A DNA stretch of 64,000 nt from Aureivirga sp. CE67 (GCF_015767245.1 NZ_JADOTV010000012.1:62001-126000); one strand, 5' to 3'. Shown: positions 18,136 to 26,723, counted from the stretch's first letter. Notes: a model not told the origin generated them from the letters alone. Numbers and translations: made by a program.

Positions 18136-18340
18136 GAGTAACGAGAAGGTACACAAGAGTAACGAGAAGGTACACAAGAGTAACGAGAAGGAACACAAGA
18201 GTAACGAGAAGGAACACAAGAGTAACGAGAAGGAATGCAAGAGTAACGAGAAGGAACGCAAGAGTAACGAGAAGGAACGCAAGAGTAAGGAGAAGGAATG
18301 TAAGAGTAACAAGAAGAAACGTAAGAGTAAAAGGAATTTA
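18136..18340. repeat. 21-bp tandem repeat (minisatellite), about 9.5 copies
   Basis: Nine consecutive 21-bp units starting with GAGTAACGAGAAGG (18136, 18157, 18178 and so on to 18304) plus a partial tenth. Copies 1-7 are nearly identical; copies 8-9 have drifted. As 21 is a multiple of 3, two forward frames and one reverse frame stay open, giving heptapeptide repeats (SNEKEHK, RVTRRNT). The forward frame starting at ATG 18081 would give a very basic 93-aa product (MKNKNYIIINLF...), but no family or ribosome signal supports it. I treat it as non-coding or at most a dubious ORF. Confidence 0.9.
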
Positions 18341-18414
18341 TTACAAAGTAAAACTAGATTAATTTTCAGAAATCATTAAGAAATCTACCCTTTTCAAAAA
18401 AAATCAAATTACCG

Positions 18415-18422
18415 TATATTTG
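18415..18422 (+). promoter_or_regulatory. -7 box of the PLP enzyme gene
   Basis: TATATTTG matches the Bacteroidota -7 consensus TAnnTTTG and lies 23 bp before the ATG at 18445; a TTTTC 19 bp upstream (about 18391-18395) could serve as a weak -33 box. Confidence 0.6.
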
Positions 18423-18444
18423 CAGCCTATCTAAAGAAGAAATT

Positions 18445-20289
18445 ATGCAAGAAAATAAAGTGCTTAACTATATAAAAGATGTGTTAGAAAATATGCCAAA
18501 TGATTGGTTACGATTAACAACACATCGTCTAGATATTTACAACGAATCTTTGGCAAAAACAGAGTTTTTAGAGCAATTTGAGAATTTATTCAACGAAAAT
18601 AACTCAGAAAATGTTGTTTTAAGCGAATTGCCAACTGCTTATGATTATATTCGTTTAGGTCATCCGCTTTCTTCGGTTTTAGAATGGGGGATTGCCAAAT
18701 TAAATAATTTAGACTCGAAAAGTGTAATTAGTTTTTCTTCGAAGACAGTTCCAGTATTGGCTGTATTAAGAAAAAATCTTTTTGAAAAGAAAAACACACA
18801 AATCGTTTATACAGACGAATTGCCAGAAACTTTTGATGCTGAGGTAATCAAAAAAGTTTATGGTTATGATTTTGAGTTGAAAAAAGTAAATGCAATTGAA
18901 GAAATTCCAGTATTTGATGGAACTACGATTTTCATGACACAACAAGAAACTGTTTCTTGTTTCAATTTACCAGAATCTGTTGATTTCTTAATCAATACCT
19001 ATCCACAGTTTGGAAGTATTCTTTTAGCAAACGGAGAAAAGAATGCAACTTATGTTTCAGAGATTCAACATGTGCGTAGAAGAGAAACAATTGCAATGAC
19101 TCCAGCAAATACATTGGCTGTATTAAATATTTTAGTTGGAAATACTTCTTTCGAAAATAAAGTAAGCGATTTTGCAAGGAATAAAGCTTCTGTAATCAAT
19201 TCTATCAAAGAAATTACAACAGCAAATTCAAAAGCAGTTGTTGGTTCTAGTGGACTTTCGATTCAGTATGCAATCATGATGGGATTAGTAGATCATGCGA
19301 TGGAAAATCATGCAGGAAAGAAAATCCGTTTTGTGGTGCCGCCAAACTGTTATGGAGGAACAAATGATCAGGCTAGGAGAGTAGCAGCATGTAATCCAGA
19401 TATTGAAGTGATGGATTTACCTGTTGATGGTGGACAAGATATGGTGCAAAGTATTGATGTGGTTTTAGAGAAAATTGCACAAGAAGATGCAGTTCCATAT
19501 ATTATTGCAGAGATTCCAACAAATCCAAGAGTTGAGGTTCCGAATTTAGAGAAATTAAAAGAAGCTTTAAGTAAAGAACGAAAGACTGCAAACGGAGAAA
19601 CAGCAATTGATCCTGTTTTTGTTTTAGATCAAACTTTTTGTCCGAATGTACATTTCTTAGGAGATAATGATATACTTTCTGCGGTAAGAACGATTGCTTA
19701 TGTAAGTGGATCGAAATTCCCAAGTGGAGGACTTTGTACAGCTGGTTACAGTATTGCAAACACAAAAGCTGCTTCGTTGATGGATAAAATTGAGAAGCAT
19801 TTACATCTTTGTGATAATGAAGCGACGGATTTACAAATGGAAATTCTTGCAAAACAATTACCTTCTATGAACCAAAGAATTCACGATGCGTATGTTTATA
19901 CTCGTGATTTTGTAACTTTTGTGGAAGAGAATTTACCAGGAGCGAAAATCAATTTTGTTTCAGAAGAATTGGCTGCACAAGATTTTACGCCATCTGTTTT
20001 CTCATTGGATTTACCAACAAAAGGAGATACGGAAGAAGAAAGAGAAGCTTACAAAAGAGAATTGAATTTGAAATTAATCAATATGATGATTTCTGAAATT
20101 CCAAACGAAAGTAAATTCTGTGTGAGTTATGGACAATTAAAAGGTTGTTATTGGACAATTCCTGCAACTTCTACACAAGGAACAACCAAAGAAGGAGATA
20201 AAGATTATATCGTTCGTGTGGCACTTTCAGGAAACATGGATTTAGATTTACACAAAAAAGTGTTCCTAGATTTTGTGAAAGGACTTTAA
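18445..20289 (+). CDS. PLP-dependent Cys/Met-metabolism-type enzyme, long form
   Basis: A 614-residue cytoplasmic PLP enzyme. The segment YVSGSKFPSGGLCTAGY carries the likely Schiff-base Lys at residue 424, in the SxSK context of the cystathionine gamma-synthase/lyase superfamily; VLDQTFCPNVHF and AEIPTNPRVEVPNL upstream fit the cofactor-binding D and substrate loop. At 614 residues it is about 200 longer than ordinary MetB/MetC; the extra N-terminal domain (about 1-200) resembles the long cystathionine gamma-synthase-like forms known in fungi and Bacteroidota. Probable role in sulfur amino acid metabolism; the exact reaction is not decided by sequence. Monocistronic. Confidence 0.8.
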   Translation: MQENKVLNYIKDVLENMPNDWLRLTTHRLDIYNESLAKTEFLEQFENLFNENNSENVVLSELPTAYDYIRLGHPLSSVLEWGIAKLNNLDSKSVISFSSKTVPVLAVLRKNLFEKKNTQIVYTDELPETFDAEVIKKVYGYDFELKKVNAIEEIPVFDGTTIFMTQQETVSCFNLPESVDFLINTYPQFGSILLANGEKNATYVSEIQHVRRRETIAMTPANTLAVLNILVGNTSFENKVSDFARNKASVINSIKEITTANSKAVVGSSGLSIQYAIMMGLVDHAMENHAGKKIRFVVPPNCYGGTNDQARRVAACNPDIEVMDLPVDGGQDMVQSIDVVLEKIAQEDAVPYIIAEIPTNPRVEVPNLEKLKEALSKERKTANGETAIDPVFVLDQTFCPNVHFLGDNDILSAVRTIAYVSGSKFPSGGLCTAGYSIANTKAASLMDKIEKHLHLCDNEATDLQMEILAKQLPSMNQRIHDAYVYTRDFVTFVEENLPGAKINFVSEELAAQDFTPSVFSLDLPTKGDTEEEREAYKRELNLKLINMMISEIPNESKFCVSYGQLKGCYWTIPATSTQGTTKEGDKDYIVRVALSGNMDLDLHKKVFLDFVKGL

Positions 20290-20301
20290 TTTAATAGAAA
20301 T

Positions 20302-20323
20302 TGGTGACTGAGCATAGTCAAAG
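20302..20323. repeat. short REP-like sequence
   Basis: GGTGACTGAGCATAGTCAAAG contains GACT...AGTC and closely resembles the GTGACTGAGC...GTCGAAG repeats that are widespread in intergenic DNA of Bacteroidota. A single copy is seen here. Confidence 0.35.
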
Positions 20324-20340
20324 TTATTTATAAAAAAACA

Positions 20341-20377
20341 AAAGCATATTGAAAATTAAATGTTCAATATGCTTTTT
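20341..20377. terminator. bidirectional terminator
   Basis: AAAGCATATTGAA (20341-20353) pairs with TTCAATATGCTTT (20363-20375) and is flanked by A and T tracts; it serves the PLP enzyme gene and the converging MarR-GNAT/cupin operon. Confidence 0.9.
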
Positions 20378-20380
20378 CTT

Positions 20381-20758
20381 TTATTTGTTTTCACCTATAG
20401 GATCAATTGCCGAGGTTTCTACCATTAACATTACAGTCTTTTCAGGAGCAATAGGACGATGCATTACACCTTTCCCAATAGTTGTCCCTTGATTAGGATT
20501 TAGTTCAATTATTTTATCTTCAAGCTCAATAATCAATTTTCCACTTAAAACAAAAAAGAACTCATCATCATTTTCATGTTTATGCCAATGATATTCTCCT
20601 TCTACAATTCCAATTCTAACAACGCTATCATTAACATTTGTAAGAGATTGATTAAACCAATTATCAGTACATTCTTTAACAATTTCAGGAACATCAATAA
20701 CTTCATGATGTTTATACTTGATATTCATTAGTTGATTGTAATTAAAATTATTTTCCAT
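20381..20758 (-). CDS. cupin domain protein
   Basis: A single-domain cupin of 125 residues. Motif 1 (WHKHENDDEFFFVLSG) has His, His and Glu metal ligands in register and motif 2 (GKGVMHRPIAP) gives the final His, so it likely binds a divalent metal. The role may be isomerase, dioxygenase or small-molecule sensor; not decidable. Its ATG overlaps the TAA of the upstream MarR-GNAT gene as TAATG, so the two are translationally coupled and probably act on the same small molecule. Confidence 0.85.
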   Translation of the reverse strand: MENNFNYNQLMNIKYKHHEVIDVPEIVKECTDNWFNQSLTNVNDSVVRIGIVEGEYHWHKHENDDEFFFVLSGKLIIELEDKIIELNPNQGTTIGKGVMHRPIAPEKTVMLMVETSAIDPIGENK

Positions 20759-21774
20759 TATTTCTGATTTAACATTATAAACATTCCTTTGTATTTTGGT
20801 ATGATGTTTTTGGCTTCCAAATGTGTTTTATCAATGATTTTATAATTTAATTTTTCATAAAATTCAACAGCTTCATTTTGAGTATCCATTACTTCTAACC
20901 AAATTTGATAATTACTAAACTCTTTTCTTAACCATTTCAAAATTTCAGTTCCTATTCTTTTTCCTCTAGATTTTTCATGAAGATAAAGTCTTTGGAGTTT
21001 TATACTATTTGAATGAGAATCACTTAACCAACTATCATTAATAATAAATCTTAAAATACCAACTATTTCATTTTCATAAGTAATGAAGTAATATTTAGCT
21101 TTCTGATCCGATAATTCATATTTCAAATTTTCTTCAGAATAAACCTGATTTATATAATTTTTACCTTGATCACTCCAGATATAAGAGTAGACTTTAAAAT
21201 AAATTTCACGAATAAGTTTGTTTAAATTTTCAAAATCATTGATGTTAATTGGTTGTAAGCTTATTTTATTATTGATTGAAATTTTTTTACCTAATAATTC
21301 ACTTACTCGTATAATTGTATTTTTTTGGTTTAAAGAATTTTCAATATGACCTAATTCATTTAAGAAAACATCACTTACATACTGTTCATGAACTTTAGCT
21401 ATTAATTCTAAATGCTTTTTAATTTCAGGTATTTCTTTAATAGCTGTATCAGATAATGCATACATTTGTTTTCTACTATCAGTTTTAGATTTATAAGTAA
21501 TTAAATATCCTTTATTCACCATTTTCTTAGCAATTTTAATAATTGCTGTATGCGTAAAATGTAGATAGTTTGCTATTTCCGATGCAGATAATTCTTTTTT
21601 TTCCTCTAAAAGTAAAAGAAGTAAGTGCCAATTAGGCTCAATATTCAGGTTCAAATTTTTGTAGACTTCTTTTCCCATAGCCATTAAGCTATCGTTTAAT
21701 CTTCTTATTCTTGCTGTATACCCTATTAGTCCTAGATTTTTTATGAAATCATTTTTTAAATTAAATTGTTTCAT
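20758..21774 (-). CDS. MarR-family regulator fused to GNAT acetyltransferase
   Basis: A 338-residue two-domain protein. Residues about 20-145 are a MarR winged helix (SASEIANYLHFTHTAIIKIAKKM recognition helix region, then SRKQMYALSDTA wing); residues about 170-338 are a GNAT domain with the acetyl-CoA loop LHEKSRGKRIGTEILKWL and the terminal AVEFYEKLNYKIID. Such fusions are known and couple sensing of a small molecule to its acetylation. The gene is first in an operon with a cupin, and a perfect palindrome overlaps its promoter, fitting autoregulation. Confidence 0.9.
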   Translation of the reverse strand: MKQFNLKNDFIKNLGLIGYTARIRRLNDSLMAMGKEVYKNLNLNIEPNWHLLLLLLEEKKELSASEIANYLHFTHTAIIKIAKKMVNKGYLITYKSKTDSRKQMYALSDTAIKEIPEIKKHLELIAKVHEQYVSDVFLNELGHIENSLNQKNTIIRVSELLGKKISINNKISLQPININDFENLNKLIREIYFKVYSYIWSDQGKNYINQVYSEENLKYELSDQKAKYYFITYENEIVGILRFIINDSWLSDSHSNSIKLQRLYLHEKSRGKRIGTEILKWLRKEFSNYQIWLEVMDTQNEAVEFYEKLNYKIIDKTHLEAKNIIPKYKGMFIMLNQK

Positions 21775-21808
21775 GTCTTAATTCTTTTTATTAATGAAAT
21801 AAGTTTTA

Positions 21809-21816
21809 CAAATGTA
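21809..21816 (-). promoter_or_regulatory. -7 box of the MarR-GNAT operon
   Basis: On the minus strand the sequence reads TACATTTG, matching TAnnTTTG, 34 bp before the ATG at 21774. The -33 region falls in the operator palindrome. Confidence 0.55.
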
Positions 21817-21826
21817 TTTAAAAAAA

Positions 21827-21844
21827 TACGAAACTAGTTTCATA
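21827..21844. promoter_or_regulatory. candidate MarR operator palindrome
   Basis: GAAACTAGTTTC (21830-21841) is a perfect 12-bp palindrome; with flanks it reads TACGAAACTAGTTTCATA, an 18-bp near-perfect palindrome of the size MarR dimers bind. It overlaps the -33 region of the MarR-GNAT promoter and lies 23 bp upstream of the divergent TATATTTG box at 21867-21874. Confidence 0.65.
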
Positions 21845-21866
21845 AAATTAGTTTTTATTTTATTGA

Positions 21867-21874
21867 TATATTTG
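21867..21874 (+). promoter_or_regulatory. -7 box of the divergent transcript
   Basis: TATATTTG 18 bp before the ATG at 21892; it drives the interrupted ORF and probably the membrane-protein gene that follows. Confidence 0.55.
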
Positions 21875-21891
21875 TTAAAACAAAAAACGTT

Positions 21892-22065
21892 ATGGGATAT
21901 TACTATTCAATCTCTACAATTGTATAGGAAAAAAATATTGAAAAAAGTTTAAGATGGATTGTTGAAAAAAGTGCACGTGATGATATACGAATAGAAAATA
22001 ATCAAATAAAAATAGAAGGAGATTTTTATGAGTCAAAAAGTCTTTATAAAACATATAATTTATAA
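21892..22065 (+). pseudogene. 57-codon ORF interrupted by an in-frame TAG
   Basis: From the ATG at 21892 the frame reads MGYYYSISTIV, then TAG at 21925-21927, then continues without another stop for 45 codons (EKNIEKSLRWIVEKSARDD... ending KTYNL) to a TAA at 22063-22065, 2 bp before the next ATG. The single amber codon could be a nonsense mutation, a sequencing error or readthrough. The reading frame after the stop has normal protein-like composition. I do not recognise the product. Too short and broken to appear as an ordinary ORF. Confidence 0.55.
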
Positions 22066-22067
22066 GA

Positions 22068-22727
22068 ATGAAAAAAATATTAAACACATTGAAAAAATCA
22101 TTTAAATATCTTTTAATTGTTTTTATCAATTTTATAATTCTCTATTTTTTGTTTTATCTTTCATTAGATGCAATAACACTTAAGTTTAGTTCAGGTTTTT
22201 CAGAATTATTTGAGCTATTAAAACTTGTTGGAATTTCTATTATTACTTTATTATTCTTGAGAATTTTAATTTTTTGGTTTGAATCACTAAAAATTAATTC
22301 ATTGAAAAGTCGAGTTCTTTTCTCAATCGTTTTGACTTTATTGATTTCGAGTAAATTTTATTACAGTTATTCAAAAGATATTTTATATAGAATTACATCA
22401 GAAAAAAGAACTATTATTAATTCTGCTACATCCAAAATTAATGAACATGTTGGAGGGTTAACTTTTGGATATAAAGTTGAAAAATTAACCATTGGGGAGT
22501 ATCAAGAAATAATTAATATTAAAGACTTTCCTAAAATTCAAAAAATGGCAAAAGATATTTCTTTTTTATATACTTATGATGGATTTTTACCAGATTATAC
22601 ATTTAAACTTTCGTATAAAATTCCTCTAAATGTAAAATTGGATTCGACAGAATTTAGACATGGCAAAATTACATTAGATACAATTAATAAAAATGTTGAG
22701 GTAAATTATTTAGAAATTGAATATTAA
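22068..22727 (+). CDS. hypothetical membrane protein, 219 aa
   Basis: Unrecognised 219-residue protein with three hydrophobic segments (about residues 10-32, 50-70 and 82-100) and a soluble C-terminal part (about 105-219) that is mainly beta. The ATG at 22068 follows the TAA of the interrupted ORF by 2 bp, so it may belong to a transcript controlled by the MarR palindrome upstream. No family link can be offered. Confidence 0.6.
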   Translation: MKKILNTLKKSFKYLLIVFINFIILYFLFYLSLDAITLKFSSGFSELFELLKLVGISIITLLFLRILIFWFESLKINSLKSRVLFSIVLTLLISSKFYYSYSKDILYRITSEKRTIINSATSKINEHVGGLTFGYKVEKLTIGEYQEIINIKDFPKIQKMAKDISFLYTYDGFLPDYTFKLSYKIPLNVKLDSTEFRHGKITLDTINKNVEVNYLEIEY

Positions 22728-22878
22728 AAAAATAAAAAAGAATTTACAATCTCGTTTATATTTTCAGTTTGTTTAATCGTCGTATGACCTACAAGTTTTT
22801 TTTATTACAATTTTCTGGATTTATATTTCAGGTATTGATGGTTTTAAATCTTTAAATTTGCTGAAATATTTATAAAAA

Positions 22879-23331
22879 ATGAATTTAATTGTAAAAGAAA
22901 TTACTACAGAAGATACTTATCCGTTAAGAAAAAATGTTTTACGAGAGAATATTCCATTATCTTTTCAGTTTGCGGAAGATAATCTAGAGACTACAAGTCA
23001 TTTTGGTGTTTTTGAGGAAGAGAAATTAATTGGAATTGTGACTTTTATTCAAAAAGAAAATGAATATTTTAAAAATCAAGAAGCAGTTTTTCAGTTACGA
23101 GCAATGGCTGTAGATAAGGCTTATCAAGGAAAAGGGGTAGGGAAGCTATTTCTTGGAGAAACTTTAAAATTAGCAAAAGAGAAAAATATTAGAAAAATTT
23201 GGTTAAATGCTAGAGAAATTGCAGTTCCGTTTTATAAAAGTTTAGGTTTTTCTGTAGTTGGAGATGTGTTTGATGTAAAGTTTGTTGGAAATCACTTCAG
23301 AATGGTTCAGGAACAAGATAAATTCAAATAA
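22879..23331 (+). CDS. GNAT family N-acetyltransferase
   Basis: A 150-residue single-domain acetyltransferase. The acetyl-CoA binding loop AMAVDKAYQGKGVGKLFL (about 76-93) is canonical and the end IAVPFYKSLGFSVVGDVF matches the last helix and strand. The sequence around VFQLRAMAVD is close to the YitI/ElaA-like group, but the acceptor is unknown. Cytoplasmic and monocistronic, with a strong terminator directly downstream. Confidence 0.9.
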   Translation: MNLIVKEITTEDTYPLRKNVLRENIPLSFQFAEDNLETTSHFGVFEEEKLIGIVTFIQKENEYFKNQEAVFQLRAMAVDKAYQGKGVGKLFLGETLKLAKEKNIRKIWLNAREIAVPFYKSLGFSVVGDVFDVKFVGNHFRMVQEQDKFK

Positions 23332-23344
23332 ATATTTAAAACAA

Positions 23345-23373
23345 AAAAAGCATCTATATTATAGATGCTTTTT
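23345..23373. terminator. bidirectional terminator
   Basis: AAAAAGCATCTAT (23345-23357), loop ATT, ATAGATGCTTTTT (23361-23373). It ends the GNAT gene and the converging heme-lipoprotein gene. Confidence 0.92.
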
Positions 23374-23382
23374 AAAATGTAT

Positions 23383-24879
23383 TTATTTTTTATCTGTTTT
23401 AGGTTTGTTGTATTCAGCTTCGCTAAACATAAAATTATAATCTGAAGCAAAAACATCTGTCTTAAATTTTGATGCATCCATTTTATTTAAATGAATTGAA
23501 GCATATTTATGACAAGTCATACAGCTTTGTGTTTGTGTAAATGATTCTAAAGTAACATTTGCCATGCTAACTGGTGTTATAGCTCCTGTTTGTAATGGAA
23601 CATTTCTTCCGTCATTAAATTTAGAAGAAACAGGACTTTCAGGCCACTGAACACTAATTAATTGATAATATTGCCAAACAGAATTAGAATTTGTTTGTGA
23701 AATTAATTGCTTAACATATGCATTCAAACCTTCCACATCTTTAGGGATCGCATTTTGTTGAATTCGGACAATTTGAGAAGGAATATTTAAGCTATCACTT
23801 ATTGTGTTTATTGGCTGTTTACTATCTTTATTATAGAAATTATATCCACCATTTTCTTTCATAGCATTAGATATTTCTTCTTCCTTTGCATTTTCAGTAG
23901 GTGCATTCCAGTCATGTTCAAAAGTCATCCAAACAAACTGGTTTGCTGGCTGAATTTTTCTAACAATATGTAATCCTACTAATCCTAAATAAACTTCTTT
24001 CATTGGACCATATTCAATCACTCTTTTCCCTTTTAGATCTTTTACTTTTACCCAAGAAGGAACCATTGCTTTAGAAATTTTATAATATTTCTTTAATTTA
24101 TTAAACTTTGTATCAGGTATAATTTTCCAAGAAGCTTTTAATTGCATTGCTCCTTGCTCAAATCCATCTGTACCAGCAGAAGGTAACCAAATCCCATTAT
24201 TTTTATTTGCATATTCTCTTTGTGTTGGATAATCATATAATTTATTATCCATGATAAATTTATATTCATCATGATTCATTTTTACTTCATACCAGACAAG
24301 GCTTGTATCTTGATCAATTAAGAAAGCTTCACTTCCTGCTTGTAAAACACTTTTCAATTTACGAAGTGATTCGTCTGTTGGAAGAATTTTATTATCTGGA
24401 ATTTGACTTAATTTTTCAGTTAATTCTCCTAAACTTTTAATGCTTTTTACATAATCTTTAGTATTGATGTTGTTCCAATTTTCAGGTGGAGAATCTCTAA
24501 AAACATCTTCTCTTTGTAAAAAAGATTCCCAAACAGTTGGCCTTAAATTTCCTGGATTCCCAAAATTGTTTGCTGTAATTAAGGTATCTGCAACACCTCT
24601 TATATTTGATGACTCCCAGTTCAATGCAATAAAATTAGTCCATGCAAAACAATTGATTACTTCTTGATTTGGAATAGATCCAACACAAGTATTATTTGGT
24701 AAATTCCACGTAATTTCGGGTACTCCACAAGGTGCTCCACAAGATGGTGTTGTAATTTCAGCAGTTTCTGGTTTTGGTGAAGCTTTTTTAGGTTCTTCGC
24801 AAGAGGAAGAAATAATTAAAATTAAAACTAGAGTAAATATTTTATATATGTTGTTTTGGAATGTATTTATTCGTTTCAT
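23383..24879 (-). CDS. c-type-heme lipoprotein of a family with unknown function
   Basis: A 498-residue lipoprotein. After a hydrophobic signal segment with lipobox ISSSC (Cys27) come a CGAPCG pair, a domain with CFAWTNFIALNWESS (about 80-95), and a C-terminal CMTCH motif (near 455), which is one c-type heme site. WMTFEHDWNAP sits near 315. I associate this layout (W-xx-FIALNWP, VWExF, FEHxxN, CxxCH) with uncharacterised cytochrome-like proteins of proteobacteria. It probably transfers electrons at the outer face of a membrane. It lies 29 bp downstream of the 604-aa gene, clearly one operon. Confidence 0.7.
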   Translation of the reverse strand: MKRINTFQNNIYKIFTLVLILIISSSCEEPKKASPKPETAEITTPSCGAPCGVPEITWNLPNNTCVGSIPNQEVINCFAWTNFIALNWESSNIRGVADTLITANNFGNPGNLRPTVWESFLQREDVFRDSPPENWNNINTKDYVKSIKSLGELTEKLSQIPDNKILPTDESLRKLKSVLQAGSEAFLIDQDTSLVWYEVKMNHDEYKFIMDNKLYDYPTQREYANKNNGIWLPSAGTDGFEQGAMQLKASWKIIPDTKFNKLKKYYKISKAMVPSWVKVKDLKGKRVIEYGPMKEVYLGLVGLHIVRKIQPANQFVWMTFEHDWNAPTENAKEEEISNAMKENGGYNFYNKDSKQPINTISDSLNIPSQIVRIQQNAIPKDVEGLNAYVKQLISQTNSNSVWQYYQLISVQWPESPVSSKFNDGRNVPLQTGAITPVSMANVTLESFTQTQSCMTCHKYASIHLNKMDASKFKTDVFASDYNFMFSEAEYNKPKTDKK

Positions 24880-24908
24880 TTTGAATGCTTTTTAAAGATT
24901 GATTATTA

Positions 24909-26723
24909 TTAAATATTCATGTTATTTAAATCGAATTTGACAGAGTCCGAACTAGAATATTCTGCACTCATATCTAATTCAAATTTTCCAAACACTCCAT
25001 ATCTAAGGTTTTCAGTATCTGTTTGAATTGCACAAATACTTACACTTCCATTCGTATCTTTTTTTCCTATAGCATCTACAAGAAGTGCAAAAGAACCATT
25101 ACCTATTTTTTTTATTTGCCTAATAGTAAAATCAATTTCATCATTCATAGCGATTATTTCTATTTTATCACTATATGCACCATCTACAAAAATTAAAATA
25201 TTTTTAAAAACAGTTCTATTATTTACTCGAATTGGAGTAGGGTTTGCACTTGAATATTTAAATAATTTATTTTCATTACTTACTTCAAATAATCTCGCTT
25301 CCATGCAATAACCTATACTTGGAAGTGGTAAATAACTTACTGGTAAAAATTGATTTGGAACTTTAGCTTCTGCTGTTGGAGGAATTCCTGTTGCTGCTAA
25401 TTGTACTTTAAATTGTTCTGCAATTTGTGATGCCCATTCTAAAGGCATTCCTTCTACTTTAATATCAGACAACGTAAAATCATATCCCTCAGGAACTTCA
25501 AAACGAGAATGTAATATCATGTCATTAGGATAAAAACTTTGCGTAATATCTTTATGTTTTAAACCTCTAACTACAGTATATAAATCTTGAATTGTTAACC
25601 CTTTTGCTGAATCAGGAAGTTGAAAAGCATCCCATCTTTCTGGTTGTTGCCCATATAATCCAATCGGATTTGTCAATCCTAAACGTAAACCTACATTTCG
25701 AACAAAAGCATTTACAGATTGTCCAATTCTTGGATCACTATTTCTAAAAGGCCTTCCAAAAGCTCCTGCACAAATCAAAGCATCTACATCAATTATAGGA
25801 TTTCCATTTACATCTTTTCGTAACATTGTTGCACCAGCTCCTAATTCAATTTCTGCTCCTAATGTATTTGGATTACTTGTCAAATGGATTGCTCCTCCTT
25901 TTGTTTTATTTGCGGCAGTTCCATAATTCCATTTGTTAATAGGATTATAAGCAGGTCTTCCTGTTTGCTCTTCAATTACTGGATTTCCTTTTTTATCTAA
26001 TAAATACAAATCTGACAATTGAATTGTATCATTCTTTAAAATATTTTGATATAATTTCAATACATTATTTGGATCTTGCTCCCATAAGAAAAACCAATAT
26101 TCTGGATTTTCATGTGTAAAATTAATCGCTGTAATTTGTCCTTCTTTATTTCGCTCAACTGACCATTCACAATATTCATCTTGCCAACCTCTTGGTCCTA
26201 TTGGATCGTACTGAACTAAATCAAACTCTTTTGTTTGCTTAGCTTTTGCTACTTCATCTGTATTTTCTAATAAAGGTGCATTTATAAAAGCTACAGGTAA
26301 ATTACATCTACTCTTAGGAATATCCATAAAAACATTATACTTTTCAGAAAAAGCAGCCGGTCCAATATCCGCTAATTCATAAAGTCTTTTTAAATAAATT
26401 AATTTTTCTTCTGCTGTTGGATTATTTGGCGTAAAATATTTTTGAAATTTATTACTGAAATAGAACTTAATTCTATTCGGAAAAGCAGACCATTGTACTG
26501 GCATTGTATTGTCATTTGTCGGCTCTCCATCTTCTACAGTAGTATAGTTATAATAAAAAGATCTTGGAGCATTATTTGTAGATGACCAAACATCTCCAAG
26601 TAATGAATTTTCTGTACATGAATTTACATAATTGTTCCATCGATTATGGAAAACAGGAAGCAATTCTGAAGGGACATCATGTTCCGCCCAAAATGCTGGT
26701 GAGTTAAATTTTTTGGTTTTCAT
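24909..26723 (-). CDS. unknown 604-aa protein, partner of the heme lipoprotein
   Basis: A 604-residue protein without signal peptide or membrane segment. I recognise no named domain. Conserved-looking blocks include NPEYWFFLWEQDPNNVLKLYQ (split here: NPEYWFFLWEQDP, NVLKLYQ) near 215-235, YNPINKWNYG near 265, IHLTSNPNTLGAEIELGAG near 282-300 and ICAGAFGRPFRNSDPRIG near 317-334. Such Asn/Gly/Asp-rich blocks suggest an enzyme. No Rossmann, FAD or metal motif is obvious. It is the first gene of a two-gene operon with the heme lipoprotein, so a redox role is likely although the two seem to lie in different compartments. Confidence 0.65.
   Translation of the reverse strand: MKTKKFNSPAFWAEHDVPSELLPVFHNRWNNYVNSCTENSLLGDVWSSTNNAPRSFYYNYTTVEDGEPTNDNTMPVQWSAFPNRIKFYFSNKFQKYFTPNNPTAEEKLIYLKRLYELADIGPAAFSEKYNVFMDIPKSRCNLPVAFINAPLLENTDEVAKAKQTKEFDLVQYDPIGPRGWQDEYCEWSVERNKEGQITAINFTHENPEYWFFLWEQDPNNVLKLYQNILKNDTIQLSDLYLLDKKGNPVIEEQTGRPAYNPINKWNYGTAANKTKGGAIHLTSNPNTLGAEIELGAGATMLRKDVNGNPIIDVDALICAGAFGRPFRNSDPRIGQSVNAFVRNVGLRLGLTNPIGLYGQQPERWDAFQLPDSAKGLTIQDLYTVVRGLKHKDITQSFYPNDMILHSRFEVPEGYDFTLSDIKVEGMPLEWASQIAEQFKVQLAATGIPPTAEAKVPNQFLPVSYLPLPSIGYCMEARLFEVSNENKLFKYSSANPTPIRVNNRTVFKNILIFVDGAYSDKIEIIAMNDEIDFTIRQIKKIGNGSFALLVDAIGKKDTNGSVSICAIQTDTENLRYGVFGKFELDMSAEYSSSDSVKFDLNNMNI

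Noticed and set aside
18103-18312. Minus-strand 69-aa Leu/Ser-repeat ORF in the minisatellite
   Set aside because: A by-product of a repeat unit whose length is a multiple of three; no start context or family.
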